A stretch of DNA of 64,000 nt from Bacillota bacterium (GCA_022793795.1 JAAWDM010000055.1:40189-104188); one strand, 5' to 3'; shown: positions 36,740 to 46,526, counted from the stretch's first letter. Program-made: numbers and translations. Notes: generated by a model from the letters alone, not told the origin.

Positions 36740-38536
36740 ATGCCAGACGAATATATTTTAATTGTAGACGATGATGCAGACATCCGCAATCTTTTAGGCA
36801 TCTATTTAAAAAACGAAGGCTATCCCTTTATCAAGTGCGCCAGTGCTGAGGAGGCCTTGGAGATACTGGCTCATCATAATATCTCGCTGATTCTTTTGGA
36901 CGTGATGCTTCCAGACATAAACGGTATCCAGGCCTGTCTGAAAATTCGCGAAACGAAAAAAATGCCGATCATCTTTATTTCTGCCAAAGTAGAAGATTTA
37001 GACATTGTGGAGGGGTTAATGGCTGGCGGCGACGATTATGTGACCAAACCCTTTCATCCTGTTCAGCTCATGTCTCGCATCAAAGCCCAACTTCGCCGCT
37101 ATAGACAGTATAATGAAAACCAGCAGGAAGACAGCGCCTTAGAATATGATGGCTTATTGTTAAACCCTATCAGCAGAGAAGTGTGGGTCTGTGGGGATGT
37201 AAAGCAATATCTGACCATCAATCTGGTTGGCGGCATTATCATCGGTCTCATTGGGGCCTGGTTAATTCTTATGGAGGGTCGAATTCTTACCAATTACCTC
37301 TTCACTAACACCCCAACATACACACCACTTCTTTCTATTCTTTTTTTCCTTATGGCTGCGACAGTATTTATCTTTATTCTCAAATTCTTTCTCTCTCGCA
37401 AAACCAATAGACTTATGGTTTATACCTTTCTTTCTGTCATCATTGCCTTAGGCGTGGTATATCTGCTTCTTATGGCTGTTTGCGCTTTACTCTTTTACTG
37501 GATTGAGCCTGACCATATACAGACTTTTTTCAACTCAGAATTTGCTTCCAGCGGTATGGGAATTTTCTTGCAAAGCAACGGCCTTATTCTTTTTCTTTTA
37601 TGTTTAGTGCTGTTGTTCTTTTTCGTATTTTCTTGGCTCATTCGAAACAAAGTAAAATATATTCTTCACATTACCAATGAAGTCAAGGATATGGAAAAGC
37701 AAGGTTTCGGCAAAACCATAAAGGTAGTCGGACGGGACGAATTGGCCGACCTGGCTGGCAGTATCAATCATATGTCCCTTGAACTTCACAAAAAAATTCT
37801 GTTGGAGAAAGAAATCGAAAATCAAAAGAATCAGTTAATCACCAATGTATCCCATGATTTGAGAAGTCCTTTGACCTCCGTAATGGGTTATGTGGATTTA
37901 CTAAAGAAGGGTGACTATACCAGTCCCACAGAATATACAGAATATCTGTCTATTATTGATCGCAGGCTTCACGGACTAAACACTTTAATCAATGAACTTT
38001 TTGAGTTAACCAAACTACGTGAAATGGATAACGCATTAAAGAAAGCGCCAGGCGACTTAACGGCCCTTCTTCGTCACATCGATTTAGAAAATTCTGTTTT
38101 ACTTAGACAAAAAGGCTTTTCCCTTCTATCTGATTTCCAGTCAGATACTCTGACCATGGAACTGGACAGCGAAAGGTTTGCCCGTGCAATCCAAAATCTC
38201 TTCGATAATGTGATAAAATATGGACGTCCCGATACAGAAGTACATTTTGCCGCTTAGCCTTCAGAAAATACCTTTCATATCTGTCTAACCAACATGCTAC
38301 AAAAAGATAGGGCTATCGATGTAGACCATCTATTTGACCGCTTCTATAAGGAAGACACCGCCAGAAGCGACAGTCAGAGTTCTGGCTTAGGCCTTGCCAT
38401 TGCCAAGCGAATCATCCAGCTTCACGACGGAACCATTGAGGTCATGCTATCCGGCGAAGAAATCACCTTTCACATCGCCCTCCCCTTGTCAGATTGTTCC
38501 TATCGTGATACAATGGCAGATGTCCGCCAATATTGA
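36740..38536 (+). pseudogene. Response regulator-histidine kinase chimera with in-frame amber stop
   Basis: The first 125 residues are a receiver domain (VDDDADIRN, Asp54 in ILLDVMLPD, VTKPF). The start of an OmpR DNA-binding domain (DGLLLNPISREVWV) then breaks off and continues in frame as a sensor kinase: four hydrophobic segments, a HAMP region, His372 in NVSHDLRSPLTSVMGYV, and an N-box (NLFDNVIKYG). At 38255 a TAG interrupts the same frame. Kinase sequence resumes without a frameshift ([27 protein letters not shown]) to 38536. The parent was probably an adjacent regulator-kinase pair of the VanRS type joined by a deletion that removed the DNA-binding domain. The D-box region also looks abnormal. 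Loss of function is likely. Confidence 0.8.
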
Positions 38537-38585
38537 CACATTTACGAATTCTGCCTTGGATTTCAGGCAGTCAAAAGGAGAAAAC

Positions 38586-39797
38586 ATGAAACAAATCAGC
38601 CAAGACGTATTACAAACCAAGATTGACCAAATCTATCCTCAAGTGGTGACCGCTCGTCGCCATATTCATCAGCATCCCGAATTGAGCGGCCATGAGGAAA
38701 AGACTTGCCAATATATTATAGAGCAATTATCTGCCATGGGAATCGAAGCAAACCCCATCGCGGGTACCGGCGTATTAGCCCTCATCCAAGGCCAAGGCGC
38801 TGGCTGTGATGCAGAAAAAAGAACTGTCGCTATCCGTGCAGACATCGATGCACTTCCAATTATGGAAAACACCGGCCTGCCCTTTTCCTCCCAAAACCCA
38901 GGTGTCATGCATGCCTGCGGTCACGACGTTCACGCCAGCATCCTGCTGGGAACTGCCGCACTGCTCCATTCCATGCGAGATGAATTCATTGGCGCTGTGA
39001 AGCTGTTCTTCCAGCCCAACGAAGAGGCGGAGGGCGGTGCAGCTCCCATGATTGCCGAAGGATGTATGGAAAATCCAAAAGTGGATGCTGTACTGGGCCT
39101 CCATGTAACGGAAGCTCTTCCCGTGGGCTCTATCGAACTGTGCCGCGGCACCATGAACGCCGCCACCTGTGAGCTAAAAATCAAAGTCATGGGTAAAAGC
39201 TGCCATGGCGCTCATCCAGAAGGCGGTGTGGACGCTATCATCATTGCAGCCAATGTCATCACAGCCCTCCAGACCATCATCACACGCAACCTAGCCCCTA
39301 CTGATCCGCTTATCATTACCCTTGGCACCATCCATGGTGGCGCTAAGGAAAACGTAGTAGCTGGAGAGGTTATGCTGACAGGTACCTTGCGTAGTCTGAC
39401 CCTGGCCCATAGAGATTTTGCCCAGAAACGGATACAGGAAATCTGTGAAGGCGTAGCAGCTGCCTATGGCGGCAGCTGTCAGGTGGAATTTATAAATGGC
39501 TATCCACCCCTGGACAACAATGATGACCTGGTGGATTTGCTGGCAGACCTGGGCAAACAATTTCTTGGCAGCGAAAACGTCCGCTACTTGCCTGCTCCAA
39601 GCCTAGGCGCGGACGACTTCGCCTACTTCTGCCAGGCGGCGCCTTCCGTCTACTTCAATATCGGCACCGCCGCCCCAACAGCTACTAACCCAGCCCCAAT
39701 CCACAATGAGGCTTTCTGCCCAGATGAAGAAGCCATGAAGGTAGGCATCCTTATGGAAACCGCCGCCGCGCTGAAACTGCTGCAAGAGGGACTGTAG
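38586..39797 (+). CDS. M20D amidohydrolase (N-acyl-L-amino acid / hippurate hydrolase type)
   Basis: This 403-residue metal-dependent amidohydrolase shows IHQHPELSGHEEKT, ADIDALPI, MHACGHDVHASILLG with Cys-Gly-His-Asp-x-His ligands, FFQPNEEAEGGA with the catalytic Glu, and GKSCHGAHPEGGVD of the lid domain. It probably removes acyl groups from N-acyl amino acids or related amides in the cytoplasm. The ATG at 38586 with AAAAGGAG is chosen over the longer ORF, which begins inside the kinase remnant. It is convergent with the aldo/keto reductase; the inverted-word element B lies between. Confidence 0.85.
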   Translation: MKQISQDVLQTKIDQIYPQVVTARRHIHQHPELSGHEEKTCQYIIEQLSAMGIEANPIAGTGVLALIQGQGAGCDAEKRTVAIRADIDALPIMENTGLPFSSQNPGVMHACGHDVHASILLGTAALLHSMRDEFIGAVKLFFQPNEEAEGGAAPMIAEGCMENPKVDAVLGLHVTEALPVGSIELCRGTMNAATCELKIKVMGKSCHGAHPEGGVDAIIIAANVITALQTIITRNLAPTDPLIITLGTIHGGAKENVVAGEVMLTGTLRSLTLAHRDFAQKRIQEICEGVAAAYGGSCQVEFINGYPPLDNNDDLVDLLADLGKQFLGSENVRYLPAPSLGADDFAYFCQAAPSVYFNIGTAAPTATNPAPIHNEAFCPDEEAMKVGILMETAAALKLLQEGL

Positions 39798-39836
39798 CAG
39801 AAAACAGAAAATAGAAGTTTATAGCTAAAATGAAAT

Positions 39837-40020
39837 GTTGGCTAGTCTGATGTAAAATCATGATTTAGCCAACTTTTTTGTTCCAATCCCTTTGCAAACT
39901 CAGTGGTTTCAAGGGATTTAATCGGTGCATGTTGGCTTTTGGGCTGAAACTTTGAAAAAGAGCCAACGTTTTGAGCTAATTCTGTTGGCTCCTTTCAGAA
40001 AAAATAAAAAAATGTATCAA
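39837..40020 (+). repeat. Array of inverted GTTGGCT words (element B)
   Basis: Five perfect copies of GTTGGCT or its inverse AGCCAAC alternate in orientation. They form two complete units and half of a third, each following the pattern word, 23 nt, inverse word. Linkers are 57 and 16 nt, the same as in element A, and CCCTTTGCAAA sits at the same linker offset. The inverse word of the third unit is degenerate and reaches the aldo/keto-reductase stop. The first hairpin is followed by TTTTTTG and could also terminate the M20 gene. Confidence 0.75.
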
Positions 40021-40022
40021 CT

Positions 40023-41138
40023 TTATAATGCCTCACTGACCTCTTTTAACCGTTCTCTGATGGCGATGTGCTGCGGACAGGCTTCCTCACACTTTCCACA
40101 GCCGATACATTGGGACGCACCCTTAAATCCATGGCCGCCTACTAGCCATGTTTCCTGACCTTTTGCCATCTCCTTATCCCCATATAACGTCAGATAATTC
40201 ATTGCGGTAAAGGAACCGGAAATACCGATACCTGCTGGGCACACCTTTGCACAGTAATTACAAGTAGTACACGGTATCAACGGAATCCGTTTCATCTCTG
40301 CGGAAGCCTCTGCCAAAGTCTTTTTCTGTGCCTCATTGAATCCATGAAAATCCTTCATAGCAGAAATGCTATCCTTCATCTGCTCCACATTACTTACGCC
40401 ATTGAGGACAGTAATAATGCCTTCTAAATCAGCTGCAAACCGTATGGCCCAGGAAGCAACAGAAGATTCCGGTTCTGCCTCCTTAAAAATCTTTGCCACG
40501 GACTCCGGTGGATTGGCCAGCATCCCTCCTTTGACCGGTTCCATGATGATAACCGGTTTGCCGTGTTTTCTAGCCACTTCATAACATGCCTTTGACTGAA
40601 CCGCTGGATTATCCCAGTCTCCATAGTTAATCTGTAGCTGAACGAATTCGGCCTCTGGATGAGCAGTTAAAATCTCATCCAATTCCTTTGCTGTAGAATG
40701 AAAAGAAAAGCCCACATGCTTAATCAGCCCTTCCGCCTTCTTCTCAAATGCCCAATTCCACATATCAAAGTCGTCAAAATAGTGGGTTCTTCCCTCACCC
40801 AGATTGTGAAGTAAATAAAAGTCAAAATAGCCTGCGCCAGTCTGTTTCAAAGAGGTCTCGAACTGACTATAGGCCTCCTCCTTGGTCTTACAGTTAATCC
40901 AGGCCGCATTTTTCGTGGCCAGCTGAAAATCCTCTCTCGGATACCGCTCCACCAACGCCTGCCTGATTGCATCCTCTGAACCTGCATAGGCCCAAGCCGT
41001 ATCAAAATAGGTAAAGCCTGCCGCCATGAACAGATCCACCATTTCCTTTGTCTGCTCCACATCGATTGCCCCATCTTTTTGCGGCAGACGCATCAAACCA
41101 AAACCTAATTTTCCTATGTTCTCTCCCAAATATGCCAT
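40023..41138 (-). CDS. Aldo/keto reductase with C-terminal 4Fe-4S ferredoxin domain
   Basis: Residues 1 to about 265 form an AKR barrel (GFGLMRLPQ, FDTAWAYAGSED, YLLHNLGEG, MEPVKGGMLANPP). About 290-365 carries two cluster motifs, CTTCNYCAKVCPAGI and CIGCGKCEEACPQHI. This fused architecture is common in anaerobic Clostridia; physiological substrates are mostly unknown, with ferredoxin-type electron transfer likely. A GGAGG site precedes the ATG. It follows the TetR regulator after 16 nt, so the regulator probably controls it. Confidence 0.88.
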   Translation of the reverse strand: MAYLGENIGKLGFGLMRLPQKDGAIDVEQTKEMVDLFMAAGFTYFDTAWAYAGSEDAIRQALVERYPREDFQLATKNAAWINCKTKEEAYSQFETSLKQTGAGYFDFYLLHNLGEGRTHYFDDFDMWNWAFEKKAEGLIKHVGFSFHSTAKELDEILTAHPEAEFVQLQINYGDWDNPAVQSKACYEVARKHGKPVIIMEPVKGGMLANPPESVAKIFKEAEPESSVASWAIRFAADLEGIITVLNGVSNVEQMKDSISAMKDFHGFNEAQKKTLAEASAEMKRIPLIPCTTCNYCAKVCPAGIGISGSFTAMNYLTLYGDKEMAKGQETWLVGGHGFKGASQCIGCGKCEEACPQHIAIRERLKEVSEAL

Positions 41139-41154
41139 TTCCTAACCTCCTTAT

Positions 41155-41757
41155 TTATTTCATGTATTTTCCTATCAAGTCTTCTAAACTTCCTCTGCAA
41201 AATTCTTCTGTCCGTCCTTTTAAGCTATAGCGTCCATCGCTCATAGCCCAGCAAAACATCTGCCCATAAAGAATATCCACCAAGGCCTGGGATAACCCCT
41301 TCACTGGGATTTCATCCTTTAGTAACCCCTGCTGTATCCCATGAGTCAATAGATTTTCAACAGACACCAGATCAAATTGGAGTTTTCCCTTATCATAGCT
41401 ATCATCTGTTAAGGCTGGATTGACCACGTTCCTTGCCCATTCTTGAGCTAACTTCACACTGCCCTGTTCAATATATTCCGAAAAACAAACCATGTAATGT
41501 TCCAGCTTTTGCAGGAAACTCCCCTCAAAATTCTTAGCATTTTCTAAAATCTCACCGAACATGCCATAACTCAAAGCAAATACAATATCCTCTTTCCGCT
41601 TAAAATATGTGTAAAAGGTGCCTTTAGAAACTCCTGCCGCTTCAGTGATTTCCTCCACCGTCGTACTATCTAATCCCTTTTCACAGATAATCAGCCTCCC
41701 TGCACCCAGTATTTTTTCTTTGGTTTCAAGGGCAGCTAGCTGTCGTTTCGTCATCAT
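41155..41757 (-). CDS. TetR/AcrR family transcriptional regulator
   Basis: This 200-residue regulator has an N-terminal helix-turn-helix (TVEEITEAAGVSKGTFYTYFKRKEDIV) and a ligand-binding C terminus that is not conserved enough to name a ligand. It is co-transcribed with the Fe-S aldo/keto reductase. Paired palindromes overlapping its own promoter suggest autorepression. Confidence 0.88.
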   Translation of the reverse strand: MMTKRQLAALETKEKILGAGRLIICEKGLDSTTVEEITEAAGVSKGTFYTYFKRKEDIVFALSYGMFGEILENAKNFEGSFLQKLEHYMVCFSEYIEQGSVKLAQEWARNVVNPALTDDSYDKGKLQFDLVSVENLLTHGIQQGLLKDEIPVKGLSQALVDILYGQMFCWAMSDGRYSLKGRTEEFCRGSLEDLIGKYMK

Positions 41758-41807
41758 GGTGTTTCACTCCTTTTTCTAAGCAAAATGTATTAGAAAGCGT
41801 TTTTCTC

Positions 41808-41850
41808 ATTGTATCACATTTGTCGACTTTAAGTCAATGACTTTTAGTCA
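41808..41850 (-). promoter_or_regulatory. Promoter with paired operator palindromes for tetR-AKR
   Basis: The minus strand has TTGACT, 18 nt, TACAAT. TGACTAAAAGTCA and GACTTAAAGTC stand side by side over and just before the -35 box, a typical TetR-family operator layout. Confidence 0.6.
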
Positions 41851-41859
41851 ATATTATGG

Positions 41860-41895
41860 CAAAAAAACACCAATGATCCAGCGAACCATTGGTGT
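41860..41895 (-). terminator. Rho-independent terminator after the AEC transporter
   Basis: ACACCAATG pairs with CATTGGTGT and is followed on the minus strand by TTTTTTGCC, 17 nt past the stop of the transporter gene. Confidence 0.85.
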
Positions 41896-41911
41896 AAATA
41901 TCAAATACGTT

Positions 41912-42844
41912 TTAACAGTAATAGGCTGTCAAAAGAGAGGCGGCCACAGGAATAGTCGCCAAAGACATAATGGTGGTCAACGTCACCCCTTCTGCAATCA
42001 ACTTAGCGTTTCTGCCATGCTGCTCCGCCAAGGCCACAGGAATGACGGCCGACGGAAATACAGTAGAAAAGATGATGACAATCTTCACTTCATTGTACAG
42101 CGGCAGCAAATCGGTGAGACAGAAAGTCAGCAGCGGAATTCCAATCATGGTCATCAACGAAGCCAATATCAACTGCCGATTCTTCAAAATCGCCTTCATA
42201 TTGCTCGGTCCAAGCTGCAATCCCACCACGATCATGGATAGAGGTACCGTCACATCCCCCAGAGAGCGAATCAGACTGTCCACCATTTCCGGCGGACGAA
42301 TTCCAAAGGCCAACATGATAAGTCCCAGGGCCATGGCCATCAATACTGGGCTGATTAGGGAACGGAGGGCTTCTTTCAGTTTAAAGCCCCGCCCTGAATT
42401 CATCTGCATGACAGCAATGGAATAAAAGTAAATATTCATAAAGATATTGTGAATCACAAGGAGGTAAAGCACATCTCCGCCGAATATTTCCTTGGTAATG
42501 GGAAATCCCATAAAGCCGTTGTTGAGAGCAACCATCAGCACCACGAAACAGCCTCTGTCCTCCACCTTGGTACGAATCAGCTTGGCAAATAGAAAAGCCA
42601 CAATGCTGGCAACCAGAATATATCCCATACACCCTATAAAAGCCTGAGCTGACGACACCATGGTTTCCCTTGTCAGTTCCTTTTCATATAGAGTGTATAG
42701 GGACAGACAAGGCGTCGTTACCGTAAGCAACAGGGTGGTTAAATCTTTGCGAGCCTGATCTCCCAGTTTGCCACTGCGATAAAGGAAAAATCCCACCGCT
42801 ACCATGGCCAAAATGGAAAATACCTTTCCAATAATTACAATCAT
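41912..42844 (-). CDS. AEC family transporter (auxin efflux carrier-like, malate/organic anion type)
   Basis: The 310 residues form about ten hydrophobic helices in two halves, with the family features GFFLYRSGKLG near the N terminus, VALNNGFMGFP in the first half and VGLQLGP in the second. Bacterial AEC proteins (PF03547) move malate, other carboxylates or amino-acid-like anions by secondary transport. GGAG precedes the ATG. It is the last of a run of four minus-strand genes behind RidA and the ABC exporter. The substrate is not predictable. Confidence 0.8.
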   Translation of the reverse strand: MIVIIGKVFSILAMVAVGFFLYRSGKLGDQARKDLTTLLLTVTTPCLSLYTLYEKELTRETMVSSAQAFIGCMGYILVASIVAFLFAKLIRTKVEDRGCFVVLMVALNNGFMGFPITKEIFGGDVLYLLVIHNIFMNIYFYSIAVMQMNSGRGFKLKEALRSLISPVLMAMALGLIMLAFGIRPPEMVDSLIRSLGDVTVPLSMIVVGLQLGPSNMKAILKNRQLILASLMTMIGIPLLTFCLTDLLPLYNEVKIVIIFSTVFPSAVIPVALAEQHGRNAKLIAEGVTLTTIMSLATIPVAASLLTAYYC

Positions 42845-42854
42845 ACTGCTTCTC

Positions 42855-44636
42855 CTACTTGATTAAACTCTGTGTTCTATAAAGCTGTGCATATCCTCCA
42901 TCCAGCCCAATGAGCTCCTGATGGGTTCCCATCTCCTTAATCTCTCCCTCTTCAATGAGAACGATCCGGTCTGCATCTTTAATGGTGGCCAGCCTGTGGG
43001 CAATCATGATGGTGGTTCGTCCCACTGCCAGTTCACTAAAGGATTTTCTGATTTCCTCTTCCGTAACGCTGTCCAGGGCAGAGGTGGCTTCGTCCAAAAT
43101 CAACACCGGAGGATTTTTGAGAAAAATCCGGGCAATGGAGATTCGCTGCTTCTGTCCGCCGGAAAGCAGGGTTCCCCGCTCTCCAACCCAGGTCTCAAAC
43201 CCGTCGGGCATCTCCATGATGTCATCATATATCTTTGCTCGTTTCGCAGCAATGACCACCTCTTCATAAGAGGCATTCGGCCTTCCATAGCGAATATTTT
43301 CATAGATGGTATCGGCAAAGAGGAATACATCCTGCTGCACGATGCCGATGCTTTTTCGCAAAGCATGTTTAGATAGCCTCCGAATATCCACTCCATCCAG
43401 AGAGATGGCCCCCTCATCCACATCATAAAACCGCGGAATCAACTGGCACAGGGTACTTTTGCCACCGCCGGAATGACCCACCACTGCGATACATTCCCCT
43501 GCTGGAATATCCAAAGAAATATTCTTTAACACATCTATCCCCTCTTTGTAGGAAAAGCTGATGTGATCCAGGCAGATATGGCCTTCTACCTTTTCCGGCG
43601 CCACTGGATGTTCTGCTTCTTTAATGCTTGGCTCCACTCGCATGATTTCCACAAATCTACGCAGCCCCGCAAATCCATTGGCAAAAACTTCAGCAAAGGC
43701 CGCCAGCTTTCTAACCGGCGTCACGAAGGAGGTAATATATAAGGTAAAGGTAATCAAATCGATATAGTTCATGCTGCCTTCCATGATGAGGTATCCACCA
43801 TAGGTAATGACCGCCACCTGCAGGAAACAGATAAAAAACTCCATGGCCGCGTTAAATCTGCCCATAGCCTTATAGTAATCCGACTTGGAACCTTTAAAAC
43901 GCTCATTGGAACGGTCAAACCGCTGGTAATCCTCCTGCCAGTTGTCAAAAGCCTTAGACGTTTTCATGCCTGATAAGGTCGATTCGATATCTGCGTTAAT
44001 ATCCGCCATCTTCCTCTTTACCTCTACCGAAGCCTCCATCATATGCCGGCGGCAGGACATGACCACCAGAATAAAACATGGCATAATCAGCATCACCATC
44101 AGGCCCAAACGCCATTCTACGGAAAACATGACCACCAAGGCCCCCATGATAGTCACTGCGGAAATCAAAAGGTCCTCCGGTCCATGGTGGGCCAATTCGG
44201 TGATTTCAAACAGGTCTCCGGTCAAACGATTCATCAGTTTACCTGTCCGGTTTCTATCGAAGAAATCAAACTCTAACTCCTGGAAATGGCGATACAGGTC
44301 GTTTCTGATGTCCGCCTCTACCAAAACGCCGAAGGTGTGTCCTAAATAGGTAATGATATAGTGAAACAGGGACCGAAGCATAAACACTGCAGCCACAATG
44401 GCCATGATGACAAAAAAAGTCACAAAGAGCTTGTCAGGCAGCAGTTCATACATCACATATCGGCTCACCAGCGGAAAGCCGATATCAATGGCTGATACCA
44501 AAAAAGCACAAAACATGTCCAAAAGGAACAGTCCTTTATGGGCTTTAAAATAGGATAAAAAAATGGAAATCAGAGATTGATTGTAATCTCGTTTTATTTC
44601 GTTTCTTGATAAATCTTTTTCTAAATTTTTCCCCAT
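42855..44636 (-). CDS. ABC exporter, fused membrane and ATPase domains
   Basis: This 593-residue half-transporter of the MsbA/MdlB/BmrA type has six membrane helices in about residues 20-320 and an ATPase domain from about 355. The ATPase shows GHSGGGKST (Walker A), LSGGQKQRISIARIFL (signature), VLILDEATSALD (Walker B) and the H-loop IAHRL. It should act as a homodimer since no partner gene is adjacent. Substrates may be lipids, drugs or peptides. It lies between ridA, beyond a GC-rich hairpin, and the AEC transporter. Confidence 0.88.
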   Translation of the reverse strand: MGKNLEKDLSRNEIKRDYNQSLISIFLSYFKAHKGLFLLDMFCAFLVSAIDIGFPLVSRYVMYELLPDKLFVTFFVIMAIVAAVFMLRSLFHYIITYLGHTFGVLVEADIRNDLYRHFQELEFDFFDRNRTGKLMNRLTGDLFEITELAHHGPEDLLISAVTIMGALVVMFSVEWRLGLMVMLIMPCFILVVMSCRRHMMEASVEVKRKMADINADIESTLSGMKTSKAFDNWQEDYQRFDRSNERFKGSKSDYYKAMGRFNAAMEFFICFLQVAVITYGGYLIMEGSMNYIDLITFTLYITSFVTPVRKLAAFAEVFANGFAGLRRFVEIMRVEPSIKEAEHPVAPEKVEGHICLDHISFSYKEGIDVLKNISLDIPAGECIAVVGHSGGGKSTLCQLIPRFYDVDEGAISLDGVDIRRLSKHALRKSIGIVQQDVFLFADTIYENIRYGRPNASYEEVVIAAKRAKIYDDIMEMPDGFETWVGERGTLLSGGQKQRISIARIFLKNPPVLILDEATSALDSVTEEEIRKSFSELAVGRTTIMIAHRLATIKDADRIVLIEEGEIKEMGTHQELIGLDGGYAQLYRTQSLIK

Positions 44637-44664
44637 CTTGTAAAATCGGTACTCCTTTCAAACT

Positions 44665-44690
44665 ATCGCCCGCCATTTCAGGCGGGCGAT
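44665..44690 (-). terminator. GC-rich hairpin after ridA
   Basis: ATCGCCCGCC pairs perfectly with GGCGGGCGAT over a 6-nt loop between ridA and the ABC exporter. No T-run follows, so it may be a weak terminator or an mRNA-stabilising structure. Confidence 0.45.
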
Positions 44691-44698
44691 GCAGCGAT

Positions 44699-45082
44699 TT
44701 ATTCAGCTAAGTAGGCGATGGCCTCGATTTCAATCAGACCGCCCTTTGGCAGCTTTGCCACCTCTACTGCAGAACGGGAAGGAAAAGCGCCGTCAAAATA
44801 TCCGGCGTATACCTGATTCATGGCTGCAAAATCATCCATGGACTGGAGGAAGCAAGTGGTCTTGACGATGCGGTCAAGGCTGCTGCCCGCCTCTTCCAAT
44901 ACTGCTTTTAGATTGGCAAAGACCTGGTGGGTTTGGGTTACGACGTCGTCTCCTGCAAACGCACCTGTCTCTGGGACAAAGCCCAACTGTCCTGATGTAA
45001 TCACCAGATTTCCAATGATGTTAGCCTGTGCATAAGGGCCAATGGCCGCAGGAGCTTTCTCGGTATTTACAATCTTTCTCAT
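44699..45082 (-). CDS. ridA: RidA-family enamine/imine deaminase
   Basis: This 127-residue trimeric protein removes reactive enamines formed by PLP enzymes. It shows APAAIGPYAQANIIGNLVITSGQLG, the QTHQVFANLKAVLEEAG helix, the catalytic Arg in FPSRSAVEVAKLPKGGLIEIEAIA and the closing Glu. MRKIVNT at 45082 with GGAGG eight bases upstream is the likely start. It lies between a MATE transporter and the ABC exporter. Confidence 0.9.
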   Translation of the reverse strand: MRKIVNTEKAPAAIGPYAQANIIGNLVITSGQLGFVPETGAFAGDDVVTQTHQVFANLKAVLEEAGSSLDRIVKTTCFLQSMDDFAAMNQVYAGYFDGAFPSRSAVEVAKLPKGGLIEIEAIAYLAE

Positions 45083-45113
45083 GTTATTTTCCTCCATTTA
45101 TCTTATTTTAATT

Positions 45114-46526
45114 TTAAGCCGCATGTTTTTGCTGGGACCACAGATCCAGCCACTGGTCTCCGCGGATACGCCACATACAGATGGCCGCTCGTACCATCCA
45201 ATCCACTGCCATCGGAATCCAGATTCCTGACAGACCCAAATCAAAGACCTTAATCAAAATCACCGCTGCTGACAGACGAACCACCCACATGCCGATAATG
45301 GACACATAGAACGGCCACTTGGTATCCCCCGCGCCTCTTAAAATACCGGAAGCCACGTTGGCCACAGCCACAAAAGGCTCTGCAAAAGCCTCAATCCTAA
45401 GCATGGAAGCGCCCAAAGCAATAACCGCACTGTCTTTAATGAAAAGCCAAATCATCTGCGGCGCAAAGGCAAACATCAGCACTGCGCTCAGTACCATGAT
45501 AGCGATTCCATATCGAATACAAGCAGAGGCATACTCCTTAGCCATGGTCTTTTCCTCCGCTCCAAGGGATTGAGCCACCAGAGTGGTACTGGCCACATTG
45601 AAGCCGTACACCGGCATATAGCAGATGGATTCTGCTGTAGTAGCCAGCTGATGAGCTGCCAAAATGGTACTGCCCATGCCAGTTACCAATGCGGTAATAA
45701 CCATCTGTCCGCTGGAAAGAGTCACCCTTTCAAAAGCTGCCGGAAGTCCCAGCCGAATAATCTGACGCAGTACAGCTCCATCGGGTTTAAAGGAATCCTT
45801 GATGGAAACAGCGATGACATATTTTTTGCTAAACAGGTGGCGCAAGGTCAAAACGCCCGATATGGTGGCAGCGATGGCTGTTCCTAGGGCTGCGCCGCCC
45901 ACTCCCATATCTGCACCCCAAACGGACAGTTCCAAGCCAAAGATGGAAATGGTCCGAGACGGATAGATAAACATGAAGTTGCCTATGACGTTGATAATGT
46001 TATTCAAAATATTGTAGACCATGGGCGATTTGGTATCTCCGGTTCCGCGAATGATAGCGCCGCCTACAGCAAGAAATACTTGAAATAGGAAGGCTGCGCT
46101 GACGATGCGCATATACTGTTCCGCTGGCCCAAGGAGCACGTCTTCTGCATGCATCCATCGAGGCAGATGATAGGCCAAAACCGCCTGCCCCACCACGGTG
46201 ATGAATATGCCCAAAGCTACCATGGCGATGATGGACTGACGGAGAATGATTTGGGCCTGGTCGATCTTGTTCTCTCCGATTTTTTTAGCAACCAGAACCG
46301 AAGCGCCTACGCCAAGTCCTGCCATAAGGCCGTTCATCAGCCAGATAACAGAAGTATTTACCGCAATAGCCGCCGTAGCGTTAACTCCTACGCTGCCCAC
46401 CATGGCTGCATCCACATAGGTCACTACTGTGAGCAGCAGCTGCTCCACAATGGTGGGCCATGCCAACATCCACACCTTTCGTCTTGAGGATATGGACTTA
46501 TCCAATAGATCCAATTCTCTCTTCAT
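45114..46526 (-). CDS. MATE family efflux transporter
   Basis: This 470-residue protein has about twelve hydrophobic helices in two related halves. Typical MATE segments are WPTIVEQLLLTVVTYVDAAMVG, the G-x-x-ILAAHQLATTAESICYMP stretch and ILRGAGDTKWPFYVSIIGMW. It should exchange cations for organic cations or drugs across the membrane. A short AAGGG site precedes the ATG. It is probably co-transcribed with ridA, which starts 32 nt downstream. Confidence 0.88.
   Translation of the reverse strand: MKRELDLLDKSISSRRKVWMLAWPTIVEQLLLTVVTYVDAAMVGSVGVNATAAIAVNTSVIWLMNGLMAGLGVGASVLVAKKIGENKIDQAQIILRQSIIAMVALGIFITVVGQAVLAYHLPRWMHAEDVLLGPAEQYMRIVSAAFLFQVFLAVGGAIIRGTGDTKSPMVYNILNNIINVIGNFMFIYPSRTISIFGLELSVWGADMGVGGAALGTAIAATISGVLTLRHLFSKKYVIAVSIKDSFKPDGAVLRQIIRLGLPAAFERVTLSSGQMVITALVTGMGSTILAAHQLATTAESICYMPVYGFNVASTTLVAQSLGAEEKTMAKEYASACIRYGIAIMVLSAVLMFAFAPQMIWLFIKDSAVIALGASMLRIEAFAEPFVAVANVASGILRGAGDTKWPFYVSIIGMWVVRLSAAVILIKVFDLGLSGIWIPMAVDWMVRAAICMWRIRGDQWLDLWSQQKHAA

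Noticed and set aside
38255-38257. Amber codon read as pyrrolysine
   Set aside because: The gene is already a deletion chimera with an abnormal ATP-site region, so a nonsense mutation is simpler. No pyl genes are visible here, although other genes in the window also end in TAG.
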